Of a stretch of 64,000 nt of DNA, positions 9,067 to 20,106 are shown in pieces. The number at the start of each line of letters is the position of its first letter. The stretch's first letter is position 1. Location of the stretch: the NCBI GenBank assembly GCA_014084085.1, contig NPFB01000125.1, positions 132,040-196,039 of the forward strand, in the 5' to 3' direction. Position numbers and translations under genes: made by a program. The notes beneath the pieces are model-generated. The model was given only the letters and a program-made list of their open reading frames with translations. It was not told where the DNA came from and made no database searches. The stretch comes from Hondaea fermentalgiana (taxonomy: Eukaryota > Sar > Bigyra > Thraustochytrida > Thraustochytriidae).

Positions 9067-10683
9067 TCAGCCTTGCAAGCTGATCAGAACGGACCAGCCG
9101 CCGCTCACAGGGAAAAAGACGAGCACAGCAAGGCAAAGAGCGATTTCGAGGCGAGAAAGCGCAAAATTCGGCGTCTTGAAGGCGGGCGAACGCTCTACAT
9201 CGGCGTCCATGAGAGGTGTTGCGAGGGAGTCATGCGCACCTGTCGCTGATGCGGAAGCCGAATCCACAGCGCGGGACTTGGGCCAAAGTGTTACGAGCGC
9301 AATGCATACCGGGAAAACGTAGCAAAATCCTACGACGGCGCCACCGCCCGTGACGGTAAAGACAGTCTTAATGCTGGGCACGAGGAGCGCCACAACGAAT
9401 TGCAGCGCCATAAGGGTCGCCGTGACGATGCAGCGCGCCGAACTGCTGTGCGAAAGCCTAAACATGGTCAAAATCGTTCCTCGCAGCGGATGCTCGAGCA
9501 GCGGGAGGCAGAGGAAACAGCAGATGGCAATGGCGGCGCGTGCCGTGTTGATGCCATCATCAGAGGCGTCAAAGTTGTTGAGAATATTGCCCTCCACATC
9601 GGACCCAAAAAGCGCAAAGCCGGCAATGCCGAGCATCGAGTAAAGTACAAAGCATGTCATAATGGATCCGGCAATGATGCGACGCATGGTGGCGAGATTG
9701 CGATGCGGCTCGGGGAGCGATTTGAAGAGAGGAATGGCATTGAAGTGAAAAACAAAGGAAAAGTTGAAGATGCTGAGGGCAAGGATGAGTCCATGCCATG
9801 GCGAAAACTCGGGACAGGCCGGGTGCCATGCATCTGGCTGCCGGCCTTGACCGCGGACCAGCGCGAGGATGCCACGTCCGCTGACTATAAGAATCATGTA
9901 TATTGAAAAGCAGAAGCCCAGCGTACTGCTATAGCGCAAGCTGCTCAGCTTGCGACGCAGACTGAGGGGTAGCGAAACGAGCGCCACGAGAATGCCCGTG
10001 ACCAAATAGGTGCTAGCATACCACGGAGGGGCAACGCCACTGTCTGGATCGCGACCGGAGATACGGGCCTCAAGATCAGGCCAGATTTCCTTGCCGATGG
10101 CAATGTACGCGCAGCAGCCGCCAAAGAGTCCTAGCGCGTTGACAATGTTGACGATCCAGCGCACGGCGCTGCCGCTCTGCCGCAGCCAGGATTGTGAAGT
10201 GACCTTGCACGCCTGCAAGGCCATGGCCTCGTACGAGTCGCAGGAGGACGACTGTGCGGCCAAGTGACTGCGCACAAAGAGATCGCCCGTAAAGTACATG
10301 CTCAAAGAGACGAGGAGCAAGGCCAGAAGGCCGGGCACGATGCCGAGGCATTGGAACGCCGATGGCAGGGAGAGGAGGCCCGTCCCCACGACGGACATGA
10401 CAAGCGTAAAACCTACAAACCAAGGTCCCATGTAGCGTGCGCCGGGATCAGACAACGCGCTACCGAGCCTCGCACGGTGCGAGGCGCCCTGCACGGCACG
10501 GTCCCCGGGCGCCGGGGTCTCATCGAGAGCCATGAGCGCGCCGGCGACGGCCCCAGTTGCGTCATGGTGCTGTTCGTCGAGACGCCGCCAACCGGCCTCG
10601 GAGGACGCTGAGGCGTCTCCGCCATCCTCCCGCGTCCCCGCGGGCCAGGCCCGCTCGGCCGCCGCGCCTCGCGACGTCGGCAT
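9067..10683 (-). CDS. AAAP-family amino-acid transporter (Aa_trans)
   Basis: A 538-residue multi-pass membrane protein; the first ATG in the frame is at 10683. A hydrophilic N-terminal tail of about 90 residues precedes the first helix, WFVGFTLVMSVVGTGLLSLP, which has the GTGLLSLP signature typical of amino acid/auxin permeases (SLC32/36/38 relatives). About ten further hydrophobic helices follow, including YLVTGILVALVSLPLSLRRK, then GLILALSIFNFSFVFHFNAI and MTCFVLYSMLGIAGFALFGS. Family members move neutral or cationic amino acids by H+ or Na+ coupling across plasma or lysosomal membranes; the substrate cannot be assigned. Single exon. Confidence 0.9.
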   Translation of the reverse strand: MPTSRGAAAERAWPAGTREDGGDASASSEAGWRRLDEQHHDATGAVAGALMALDETPAPGDRAVQGASHRARLGSALSDPGARYMGPWFVGFTLVMSVVGTGLLSLPSAFQCLGIVPGLLALLLVSLSMYFTGDLFVRSHLAAQSSSCDSYEAMALQACKVTSQSWLRQSGSAVRWIVNIVNALGLFGGCCAYIAIGKEIWPDLEARISGRDPDSGVAPPWYASTYLVTGILVALVSLPLSLRRKLSSLRYSSTLGFCFSIYMILIVSGRGILALVRGQGRQPDAWHPACPEFSPWHGLILALSIFNFSFVFHFNAIPLFKSLPEPHRNLATMRRIIAGSIMTCFVLYSMLGIAGFALFGSDVEGNILNNFDASDDGINTARAAIAICCFLCLPLLEHPLRGTILTMFRLSHSSSARCIVTATLMALQFVVALLVPSIKTVFTVTGGGAVVGFCYVFPVCIALVTLWPKSRAVDSASASATGAHDSLATPLMDADVERSPAFKTPNFALSRLEIALCLAVLVFFPVSGGWSVLISLQG

Positions 10684-11291
10684 CTGTGTTCGTCTTTCTC
10701 CGCGTTGTCGGCTTGGATGATGTCCGCGCTTCGAAGTGCCCGCCAACGAGGCGGAGGGAGAGAGAGAGAGAGAGAGAGAGACGAATGGGGAAATTGACAG
10801 TAATTATGCGGATTCGATCTGCAGCACCTAGCCTCATTGTGTTGCAGCATTGGCGGTCGCTTGAGTGAGTGTTTCTCAGGAATACAGCAGGCTGGTACTC
10901 TACACTTGTTATGCGAGCAGGAACAGAAAAATACTTGCTTTTACACTTGCTTTACAAGCAAAGATAGAGAAATGCTTGCTTTACATGGTTTGCCAGCAGG
11001 AACACAGAATTGCTTTGCTTCTACAGCTGCTTGCTTTGCAAGCAAGCAAGCAAAACAGAGAATTGCTTTCTTTCTATTACTCATATTTTCCTGCTTGACA
11101 AGAAATTCTTGCGTGTACGGCGTGAGTTGTTCAAAGTGTCTTCTCTGGCCTCGTCTACTACATACATTGTGGTGCGAGATCGAGGAGACTGCAACACAAG
11201 GTGATCGTCATCTTTTTTCAAACTGGAAGGAAAGAAGAAGGGATGCGAAAATGTTTTACGGGTACATGATGTGAGAAAGACGACGTGGCGC
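10684..11291. other. Intergenic with diverged CTTGC-rich repeats
   Basis: Upstream of the AAAP transporter there is a GA microsatellite at about 10758-10781. Between about 10905 and 11075 a loosely repeated unit of GCAGGAACAGAA-like, ACTTGCTTT and TTACAAGCAA words occurs several times. No gene is recognised. Confidence 0.55.
10905..11075. repeat. Degenerate tandem repeat with TTGCTTT/CAAGCAA words
   Basis: Words such as GCAGGAACA, TTGCTTTACA and CAAGCAA recur two to four times at intervals of about 50-80 bp. Inverted words (CTTGCTTTGCAAGCAAGCAAG) could form a small hairpin near 11030-11050. Confidence 0.5.
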
Positions 11292-13313
11292 TTAAACCTG
11301 GGAAAGCGTGTGTTCTTCCTTTGATTCAGTTTTGGCATCTTGCGCTTCTTCCTCCGTCTGATGAGGCTCAATGGACGGGTCATTGTCATCGATCTTTTCC
11401 TGCGACGATGCCGAAGAGTGCGTAGAGTCGTCGTTGCCGAGAGCCTTGGCGGACTGAGACACGGATCCCTTGCGAGGGTTCTCCGAGGCCATGTGCATGA
11501 GATCGCGCGCCCCCTTTTCGGCCAGCTCTTCCTCTTCCTCGGCCGTTGCGAGCGTGGGCCCGACAGCACCAAAACGCTGGAGAGCGTAAAATCCGAGACA
11601 AACGACGCCAACCATGAGGTAGGCCGTCATGAAGCGCCACTTTGTTGTTCCCTCGGCGCCGCACATATCGACGAGGCAGGCGAGGCTGCGGTCCGTGCAG
11701 ACGCCGTCGACCGGGTCAATCTGACAATAGCCACCCTGATCCGAGGATCCTTGCGGCGCAGTCCAGTCCTGAACCTCGGCTCCGACCTGGTGAATAATGC
11801 CAAAGGCCGACAGGAAGGCAGCAATGATGCACCAAATGAAGGCTGGGATGTAGTTACGGTCAATAATGAAGATGGCCAAACTGGTGGAAATGAGCGCGTT
11901 GAGCAGCGTGCCCTTGGCCATGCCCACGTAGCCAAAGAACTGCGTTGTGGTGCCGTAGGCGAATCCGTTTTGTGTGGTCCAGTCAGAAATGGAAAAGAAG
12001 AGACCGAAAAAGATGGCTGGGACTTGGCGCGGCGCCGCCGAGGACACGGCCTCGGCACAGATCATCATGCCGACAAAGAAGATGATGGGCGCGACGGCCT
12101 GGAGAGGCACGATGGCGTCAATGAGGGCAAAGAGGCCCGAAACCGAGAGAAGGAGCAGAACAAAGCCCGTAAAGGAGCTATAAAAGGACCCAGCGCCCAT
12201 GAGTTTGTAGGCCGGATGGCCAATGTAGACAGAAGTGGAAAAGGGGCATCCAAAGAAGGCGGCAATGATGGTACCGATACCGTCGGAGATCATGGTGACT
12301 TCAACATTGTACGTGTCGCCGGCGAGCTTGGCACTGTAGACGTTCATGAGCGTGCCTGCCGCGGCGGCGATTGCTACGGGGAAGACGGTGCCAATGTAGT
12401 CCTTGACGCTGGTCCAGTCGCCGAGGGCGCGGAAACCGGTTTCCATGCCGTACCACTCGACACTGTCGACGGCGGTCTTGACGTCATCGGGGGTGAGGAC
12501 GCTGTCGGCCCAGCCAATGATGATGCCCACGCCGACGACAATGACGGCTTTGGGCACGTAGGGGACATCGACGTCGCCAAAGTAGAGAAAGAAGATGAGA
12601 AAGAGGGGAAGGAAGCCTGTGATGGGTTCGGCGTAAGTATTTGCGAGCTGCGTGAGGCCCAGGTACGCAATGGCGATGCCAGAGAGCGAGGTGAGGAGCG
12701 CAGGGGGGGGCGTCACTTTGAGGAGCCAGCGCGCAAAGGCGGAGAGGGCCACTGAAATGAGTCCAACGACAAAGTTGGTGACGATGCCTGCGCGCCAGCC
12801 TTGATCGGCAGCATTTTCCCAGCATGCAGCAAACTGAGTGAGCTCCTCGCTGGTCCCCGTGGTGACGAGGGCTGAACATCCCGAGCTGTACTGTATGACG
12901 GTGCCGGAGATGACGCTAAAGAGAACCGCAAAGGAGCCCGGGGTGTTGATGCCGTAGGGCATGGCCGTGGCCTGTTCGCCGCGCAAGGTGCTGACGCGAA
13001 TGCACTGGAGAGCGTAAAAGAGGCCTCCGCAAAAGCACGAGAACCCGAATCCGGGAATGATGCGCTTGTAGATGATTTCCCGGACGGTGTCAAAGAAGGG
13101 CTCCAGCTCGGGGGCGCTCGCGTACGTCATGAGGGTGGAGTCGTAGAAACCGGTGAGGACGAGTTCCAAGGATCCGATCAGGCCGAGCATGGTGCCAACG
13201 TTGTCGAAAAAAAGCTGCGAGAACCCGTTCCAGTCTCCGGCCTTGACCTTGGTGTATGGCAGCATGTCGCGCCATGGCGGGATCACCACGGTGTTGCCCA
13301 CCTTGAAGGCCAT
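11292..13313 (-). CDS. NCS2-type nucleobase permease, paralog 1 (AzgA/xanthine-uracil permease-like)
   Basis: A 673-residue protein with about 12 hydrophobic helices. It starts at the ATG at 13313 (MAFKVGNTVVIPPWRDMLPY); upstream codons in frame contain no ATG. The short TALPYGINTPG-like motif (here TAMPYGINTPGSFAVLFSV) and SGIAIAYLGLTQLANTY match the NCS2 nucleobase:cation symporter superfamily. Members import purines or pyrimidines; the substrate is unknown here. Before the last helix there is a loop with four conserved cysteines (GYCQIDPVDGVC, then LACLVDMCGAEG). A Ser/Glu-rich cytosolic tail of about 85 residues follows the last helix and is longer than in paralog 2. A CTACAG directly upstream of the start could be a splice acceptor for a 5'UTR intron. 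Confidence 0.88.
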   Translation of the reverse strand: MAFKVGNTVVIPPWRDMLPYTKVKAGDWNGFSQLFFDNVGTMLGLIGSLELVLTGFYDSTLMTYASAPELEPFFDTVREIIYKRIIPGFGFSCFCGGLFYALQCIRVSTLRGEQATAMPYGINTPGSFAVLFSVISGTVIQYSSGCSALVTTGTSEELTQFAACWENAADQGWRAGIVTNFVVGLISVALSAFARWLLKVTPPPALLTSLSGIAIAYLGLTQLANTYAEPITGFLPLFLIFFLYFGDVDVPYVPKAVIVVGVGIIIGWADSVLTPDDVKTAVDSVEWYGMETGFRALGDWTSVKDYIGTVFPVAIAAAAGTLMNVYSAKLAGDTYNVEVTMISDGIGTIIAAFFGCPFSTSVYIGHPAYKLMGAGSFYSSFTGFVLLLLSVSGLFALIDAIVPLQAVAPIIFFVGMMICAEAVSSAAPRQVPAIFFGLFFSISDWTTQNGFAYGTTTQFFGYVGMAKGTLLNALISTSLAIFIIDRNYIPAFIWCIIAAFLSAFGIIHQVGAEVQDWTAPQGSSDQGGYCQIDPVDGVCTDRSLACLVDMCGAEGTTKWRFMTAYLMVGVVCLGFYALQRFGAVGPTLATAEEEEELAEKGARDLMHMASENPRKGSVSQSAKALGNDDSTHSSASSQEKIDDNDPSIEPHQTEEEAQDAKTESKEEHTLSQV

Positions 13314-16265
13314 CTTCTTGTTCTTCTTTTTCTCTGTAGGTCCACCAGCCGACTGATCGGTCGATCCCCTCCTCGGGTTTCCTCCGCGCCTTGCTCCCTG
13401 GCTGGCTTGCGTGTCTGCTTGCGTGTCTGCCGACGCGGCGCCGTGTTGCACGTCTGTTTGTCTGGTCTGTCTTGTCGGTCTGTCTGTCTGTCTGTCTGCG
13501 CCGGGTCGTCCTCGGCCAGGGCGACTCCGGGTTTGCGCTTTGGGTCTCTGCCTGCGTTCGAGCTGCCAGACCTGAGTCGGGTCGCGACGAGCGAGGCGCG
13601 TCCTGTCGCCGCATCCTTGGTGGCTGCTGTCTCGCTTCGCTTTGCTCTGCTTTGCTCTGCTCTGCTCCGCTCTGCTCTGCCGCCCACAGTCAGTCCCAGT
13701 GCGCCCGCGCGCAAGGGTCCCCGCGGAACGCCGCGCCCGCAGCGAGGCTCCAGTGGGCAGCTGCGGGGCCAGAGACGAGGCCGCGCGAGACAGCAGCCGT
13801 GGCAGCGGCAGCCGGCCGGCCGCCGCTCAGCGAGCATCTTGACAGTGAGTCTTGAGCTCGAAGGCAAGCAAGGTCGCTGGTTGAACGAACCTGAAGGCAA
13901 GGTCGCGAGGCAAGAGCGGCCGCGCCAACCAAGCGAGTCGGCAAGCCGAGCTGGCAGGCCAAGCCAGGCCAAGCCAGGCGGCAGCGGCGAGATCGGCTGC
14001 GACTCGTCCCTGTTCTCTGTCCCTTCTCGCGCAGCAGGAAGGCGGCCGGGCTCTCACATGTAGGTAGTAGGATGCGCGCTGTTTCAGGATCCCAGGACCG
14101 CGGGACCCGGCACCGCCAGGGACGCCGCTCGCAGCGATCTGACGCAGCGCGAGGCGTTTCGTTGCTGGCGTGCGTGCGTGCGTGCGGGCGTGCGGGCGGG
14201 CGGGAGCGAGCGAGCGAGCGAGCACTGGCCGGCGTGCACGCATGCGTCGGTGGCGCTCCTTTCGTCTCCTCAAGCCAGGCCAGAGCCGCCAGACCAGGCC
14301 CGGCAGGCCAGGGCGGCTCCCGGGCCTCCGACTCCGCGTCGCACGCGCACGCGCCGCGTCCCCGCGCGCCTGATTCGGCCGCGCGCAGCCGCACCGAGCA
14401 AGGCCAGCAGCAGCAGCTGCGGCTAGCATCTTGCGCGCTATCTTCGCGTTCGTGACGCCTTCACATTCCTTGCTCTCCGTCTGCTCTGCCTGCTCCGTCT
14501 CGGTTCAAACCCGCCGCGCTTCCCGCCGCCTGCCCGCCTAACTACCGCCGCGCCTCGCCGGGGTCGATGGATCCAGCGAACGGAGGATTCAAACCCGAGT
14601 CAGGTCGCCGCGGCGAGCCCGAGTCTCGCCGCGCCGCGGCGCCCGCGCGCGGCGAGCAGCTGCAGCGCGCGCGGGTAGGGAGGGAGGGAGCGGCGGCAAC
14701 CGCTGCCGGCGGCGTTCCGGAGGGTTGAGGCTGAGCGGCGGGAGAGGAGAGCTGCTGCAGCTGGCTGCAGCTGCCTAGCTGCTGCAAAAGGCTATCGTTT
14801 TCTTTTTCAAAAGGCTCTCGAGGACGCGCACGCGCGCGCGTGCGAGGTGCGCGCGGGCGCGGGCGAGGGCGCGAGCAGCGACGGCGAGCAGCAGCGGCTC
14901 CCGGCGGGGCCCTCGTCTCGCTCGTTGCGGGCGCTGCGAGCGCGAGCGGGGAGGAGAGGAGAATCGCGGATTTGAAACCTGGAAAGGCGCGATTCAAAGG
15001 CGCGGAGCTGGGCTCTCCTCTCCCTCTCTCTCGGGGATGACATTATACAGACGCAGCAGCAGCGGCAGGAGACGGAGGGCGTTGGCGGCGACGCGAGGGT
15101 CGTATCGCGCGTGAACGCTGCTGCTGCGGACGCGAGGCGAGGCGTCTGTCGTGCTCTGCCATGCTGCGCCGCTTGCCTCGGCTCGGCTCAGCCGTGCGTG
15201 CGCGCACGCTGGGCATGCGCGTGCGAGCGAGGCCGCGTCACGGGCCAGAGACGGAGAGAGGGCCCTGCTCGCGCTGGCTGTGGCGAGCGACAAGGAGCGT
15301 CACGGGTCGCACGCACGCTCGCTCGCTCAAGCAGGCCTGGGTCGGGTCGAGCCCGTGCCGCTCTGTCTACCGTTGCACGCTGCCGGTCTTCTCCAGGAGT
15401 CTAAACTTGCTGCAGCGTCATCTAGCTGGCTGGTCGCCGCACCGCGAGCGGCACGAGAACAGAGGAGGGGAGAGAAAAGAGAGGCTTCCGCCAGGACACA
15501 GACACGAGCGCCCGCAGGCCGCAGCCGCTGCGGGGAGACGTTGGAGGAGGCTCCGTCGCGGAGAGCAGACAGAGAGACAGGCAGACAGACAGTGAGAGAC
15601 AGACAGACGCGGCCAGCCAGCTGCAGCCGGCCAGCCAGCCAGCCAGCCAGCCCAGGGCCGTCGCATGACGTCACCTGGAGGGGGTGCTGGCGGTTGCGGC
15701 AATGTGGCGCGTGGGAATGCCAGACAGACACAGCGACGCGTTTGCTGCACGTCAGCAGTTGGGAGCAGCTCGCTGACGTGAGAGACCATCACAAGTAGGC
15801 GTGTGCACGCGTGGCTCGTGCCGCGCGGCGCGAAAAGACGCTGGCATGCCGGCCGGCAAACTCGTTTCGCAACACTCATATATATATATACTAAACTGGC
15901 CGCCTGGAGGGTTGGGTGAGAAAAAGAGAAAGTCGAAACAAAATCACATAGGCCCCAAGCACAGATGAGGACTGTCGTTTTGTTCGCAGTCGATTGCAAT
16001 TATGTTGCGTCAGCGTGTTTTTCTAAAACAAGGTTAGCTTGGAAGAAAAAGCACAACAAGACCAACTTTGAGGGAGACCAGCTTTGAAGAAAAAGCACAA
16101 CAAGACCAGCTTCGAGTGAAAGTACACTTTTATTGAGAACAATGGGGAATCTGAAAAACAATAACAATTGGAGCTTTTAGCGGTTGATTGTTGTATAACA
16201 CGACACATGGATTGGAGACTCTCATTCATTCGAGAAGCTAGCCAGCGAACGCACCAGCCGGCCGT
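13314..16265. other. GC-rich intergenic region between the two permeases
   Basis: Nearly 3 kb without a recognisable gene. It includes a (GTCT)n run near 13475-13498, CTCTG-type repeats at about 13640-13680, CGTG/GCGAG runs at 14167-14222, a CCAG run at about 15630-15652, and an alternating TA stretch at about 15878-15890. The many open frames on both strands reflect the base composition. Because the two permeases are in tandem, the right part is the 3' side of paralog 2 and the left part is the promoter of paralog 1. Confidence 0.5.
16036..16116. repeat. Tandem pair of about 37-bp repeats downstream of permease paralog 2
   Basis: AGCTTGGAAGAAAAAGCACA (16036) recurs as AGCTTTGAAGAAAAAGCACA (16080). 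Each is followed by ACAAGACCA(A/G)CTTYGAG, so the copies are 44 bp apart with few differences. They lie in the 3' flank of the permease. Confidence 0.8.
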
Positions 16266-18116
16266 CTAAGGCTGCACAGAGGCCGGCGTTTCGGCCGTGG
16301 ACTCAATGGCATCGTCCTTGCGGACGAGCTTGCGAGCATTCTCCTCAGCATATTCCTCATCATCGTTAACAATGGGCTCCGGGATCCAGCCGCGCAGCTG
16401 CATAAAATGGAAAATGGCGCAGACGGCACCAACCATGAGGTAAGCCGTCATAAAGCGCCACTTGGTCGTACCCTCCGCACCACACATGTCAGTGCCACAG
16501 GCAATGCTGCGTTCCGTCGTGCACTCGCCATCGACCATGTCGATCTGACAGTACCCGTCGGAGCCCTGCGGCTCAGTCCAGTTCTGTACAGAGGCGCCCG
16601 TTTGGTGAATAATGCCAAAGGCCGCGAGAAAGGCAGAAATAACGCTCCAGATCATACCCGGAATGTAGTTACGGTCGATGATGAAGATGGCGAGACTGGT
16701 CGAAATGAGCGCGCACAGAATCGTACCCTCGCCCATGGCCACGTAGCCAAAGAACTGCGTCGTGGTGCCATACGCGTACCCGTTCTGCGTGGTCCAGTCA
16801 GAGAGAGAGAAAAAGAGACCAAAGAACACAGTCGGAAGCTGACGCGGGGTTGCAGACATGGCCGCCTCGGCGCAAATCATCATACCGACGAAGAACATAA
16901 TGGGCGACACGGCCTGGAGAGGAACAATGGCGTCGATGATGGAAAAGAGACCCGAGACGGAAAGCATGAGCAGCAGAAAGCCCGTAAAGGTACTGTAAAA
17001 AGATCCAGCCTCCATCTTCTTGTAGGCAGGGTGGCCAATGTAGACGGAGGTGGAGAAAGGGCAGCCAAAGAAGGCAGCAATGACGGTGCCAAAGCCATCC
17101 GAAACCATCGTCACCACCACATCGTACGTATCGCCGGCCATCTTGGCACTGTACACGTTCATGAGGGTACCGGCGGCGGCAGCAATGGCAACGGGAAAGA
17201 CGGTGCCAATGTAGTCGCCCACGCTGGTCCAGTCGCTGAGAGCGCGAAAGCCAGTCTCGAGGCCGTTCCACTCTACATTGACGGCGGCCTCGCGGACACC
17301 GTCCGGGGTAACGACACCGTCAGCCCAGCCAATGACCACGCCAGTCGCAACCACAATCAGCGCCTTGGGCACGTACGGCACATCAATATCGCCAAAGTAC
17401 AGAAAGAAGATCAAAAACAGCGGCAGGAGGCCGGTCACAGGCTCGGCGTACGTGTTGGCGAGCTGCGTAAGACCCAAAAAGGCAATGGCAATGCCCGAAA
17501 GCGCAGTGAGGAGCGCGGGGGGCGGGGTCACCTTGAGAAGGTAACGGGAGCAGGCGGCGAGAGCCATCGAAATAAGACCGACGCAAAAGTTCGTCACGAC
17601 ACCGGCACGCCAGCCCTGGTCCATGGCGTTTTCCCAGCACGAAGAAAACTGCGTCAGCTCCTCGCTCGTGCCCGTGGTGATGAGATCCGCGCACCCCGAG
17701 CTGTACGAAGAAACGGTGCCGGAGATGATGCTAAAGAGCACGGCGAAAGATCCAGGCGTATTGATACCGTAAGGGAGGGCGGTCGCCTGCGATCCACGAA
17801 TTGCACTGACGCGAATGCACTGCAGAGCGTAAAAGAAGCCACCGCAAAAGCACGAAAAGCCAAAGCCCGGGATGATGCGCTTGTAGATGATATCGGACTT
17901 GAGCTGGAAGTACGGCTCCAGCTCGGGCGCGTCCTCGTACGACATGAGCGTGTCATCGTAGAAACCGGTAAGGACGGTCTGGAGCGAGGCGATCAGACTC
18001 AGCATAGTACCGACGTTGTCGAAGAAGAGCTGCGCAAAACCGTTCCAGTCACCGGACCGGACCACGGCATAGGGCAGCATGTCGCGCCATGGCGGGATGA
18101 TCACTGTCTTGCCCAT
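16266..18116 (-). CDS. NCS2-type nucleobase permease, paralog 2
   Basis: A 616-residue protein starting at the ATG at 18116 (MGKTVIIPPWRDMLPYAVVR). It aligns by eye along its whole length with the neighbouring permease: same IPPWRDMLPY start, TALPYGINTPG motif, SGIAIAFLGLTQLANTY helix, PFSTSVYIGHPAYK loop, SDWTTQNGYAYGTTTQFFGY segment and four-cysteine loop (GYCQIDMVDGEC, then IACGTDMCGAEG). Differences are concentrated in short loops and in the C-terminal tail, which is shorter here (about 50 residues). This is a tandem gene duplication on the same strand, with independent promoters because 2.9 kb separates them. The substrate, probably a purine or pyrimidine base, is inferred from the family only. 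Confidence 0.88.
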   Translation of the reverse strand: MGKTVIIPPWRDMLPYAVVRSGDWNGFAQLFFDNVGTMLSLIASLQTVLTGFYDDTLMSYEDAPELEPYFQLKSDIIYKRIIPGFGFSCFCGGFFYALQCIRVSAIRGSQATALPYGINTPGSFAVLFSIISGTVSSYSSGCADLITTGTSEELTQFSSCWENAMDQGWRAGVVTNFCVGLISMALAACSRYLLKVTPPPALLTALSGIAIAFLGLTQLANTYAEPVTGLLPLFLIFFLYFGDIDVPYVPKALIVVATGVVIGWADGVVTPDGVREAAVNVEWNGLETGFRALSDWTSVGDYIGTVFPVAIAAAAGTLMNVYSAKMAGDTYDVVVTMVSDGFGTVIAAFFGCPFSTSVYIGHPAYKKMEAGSFYSTFTGFLLLMLSVSGLFSIIDAIVPLQAVSPIMFFVGMMICAEAAMSATPRQLPTVFFGLFFSLSDWTTQNGYAYGTTTQFFGYVAMGEGTILCALISTSLAIFIIDRNYIPGMIWSVISAFLAAFGIIHQTGASVQNWTEPQGSDGYCQIDMVDGECTTERSIACGTDMCGAEGTTKWRFMTAYLMVGAVCAIFHFMQLRGWIPEPIVNDDEEYAEENARKLVRKDDAIESTAETPASVQP

Positions 18117-18179
18117 CGTCTTTGGCTTGGCTTGGTTGGTCTCTCTTTTCCTTTACTTCTTGCGTCTTGCGTCTTGATG

Positions 18180-18211
<32 letters not shown>

Positions 18212-20106
18212 GGGCCCTTGCTTTCTTGCTTGTTTGGCCTGAGCTTGGCCGGGCTACCAGGTTTTGGTTTTGCTGCTCGTCGATCTGCTCGTTGCTTTGT
18301 TTGTGGCAGCCAGCTGCTCCGCTGATAATGATGACGAGCAAACAAGCATCCCCCACGTTAGACGCTCTGCGTTTGTGCGGACAAGCGTGCGGCTGATGGT
18401 GCTTCCTTCCTTTCTTCCTTGCTTCCTTGCTTGCTTGCTTGCTTGCTTGCTTACTCACTTACTTAGTTGCACTTGCTCGACCGCGACCGCGATCGCAATC
18501 GCAAAAGTTTCGAGCAGGAGCCTCCGCAATTTGGCCAAGCTTCCTCCGCCGCGCAGGTTCCGAGGCAGCGTGCGGCTTCAGCGCAAACTGCCCAGCGCGT
18601 GGCCCCGGGTCGCTCGTGTTGATAAGAATAATATTAGAAGCAATAGGAAGGGGCAGCCAGCCTCCTAGACCCAACCGGCTGACGTACGGGCCTGCAGAAG
18701 AATGGCCCAGAGGTTGTCGACTGCGAATGAGCAAGCAAGCAAGCAACAACAAGCAAGCCTGTATCCACCATTAAATTTTTTGACGCCAACCAAACGTCCT
18801 AGTCTGAGCCAAGTCCTGGTCTTGGTTCTTGCAAAAGAGGTCGCCGGAAGACGCTCCCTCCACCCCCGAGCCCCAGAGTCCTCATTTCCGCTCATATTTG
18901 TTCCTTCTCTATTCCCCTGTCTGCCACTCCGACGGGAAGCGTCTCGCAAAGTCAATGAGAACATGGCTTGGGAGCTTTTTGCGGATTTCTCCTTTCCTCT
19001 TTTTATCTTCCCTTCTCCGCCACCCGCCTTCTTCATTCAAGTTGGCCACCCGGTCGGCGCGGGCCGTGCCGGCAGCGAGTTCTCGGTGGCGCGGCGCTTG
19101 CGACGGCGTTGAGTAGTCGCTCGGCTGCAGCTGGCTGGCTGGTGTAGCTGCCGAGAAAACCTGGCCAGTGCTGACCGTGAGCTGACGACTGACTGGGTGG
19201 CTATGATGCTGGCAGTGGCTGACTGTGTGTGAGATATGAGGAGGCAAGCGCTCTCAGATCTGCCTTGCTGCTCCTGGCTGTGGCTGTGGATTGCAGGAGG
19301 TCAAAGGCCAGAGACGCCAGCGATGCGAGCGATCGGGTCATCGCGGGCCCTTTTTCCCCCGACGGTGTACGGAGAGATCGATGGGTGGATGGAACGCCGT
19401 CGCCAGCCACTGCCGCGGACGCTGCAGCTGCAACTGCCGGCCGCGTGAAGGCGAGAAGGAACGAGAGGCTTGCTTCCCTGCCTCGATTGCTGCTGCTGCT
19501 TGCTTGCTTTTTCACGTCTCGCGTCGCGCATGTTGTGCTGCTGCTGTGCTGCGGACAGCACAGTGTGCCTCGCCTAATTTGCGCAATCTCGGCGGCAGAT
19601 TGATCGCTGTCGATCGCATCACATCGATTGATTGATTCCTGGAATCCGGTGGTTGGTGGCAGCACCAGCAGCACCAGCTGCAAAGCCCGGGAGTGCTGCC
19701 AAGGGGTGGCTCGACTGGCTGGCCGGCAGGCTGGCAGGCTGGCTGGCAGGCAGGCTGGCTGGCTGGCTGACCGGCTGGCTGCGGCAGCGCCGCTCTTTTC
19801 GCTTCAAGTTAGTCGCTCACTACGCTCTCTTGGAGGATGGTCCGCTTTTCACGGCGCAGTGCAAACAGATTCTCACCACGGGGCGCGACCGTGGTGGGCT
19901 GGTCATTCATATTCGTGCTCACCGCAAGTGAAAGCTTTCTCGACAATCATCCCACCGTCCAGCGGTGCGACGGCGTACGACACTGCATTTCGCAACATCG
20001 TCAACAAGCAAGCAACTGCAAGCAACAGCAACCAACGCCTCGGCGTTGCTCGGGCCAGGGAGAACGGGCGCCGACTCGAGCTGCGTGCAACCCGTGGTTT
20101 AGCTTA

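Noticed and set aside
13600..15900. Several GC-rich frames suggesting genes between the permeases
   Set aside because: All are low-complexity Arg/Ala/Pro/Ser strings in overlapping frames, with no family motif and no intron signals.
16407..18242. 611-codon plus-strand frame antisense to permease paralog 2 (and 11340-12755 antisense to paralog 1)
   Set aside because: His/Arg/Gly-rich with no domain; it mirrors the high GC of a conserved membrane-protein gene on the other strand.
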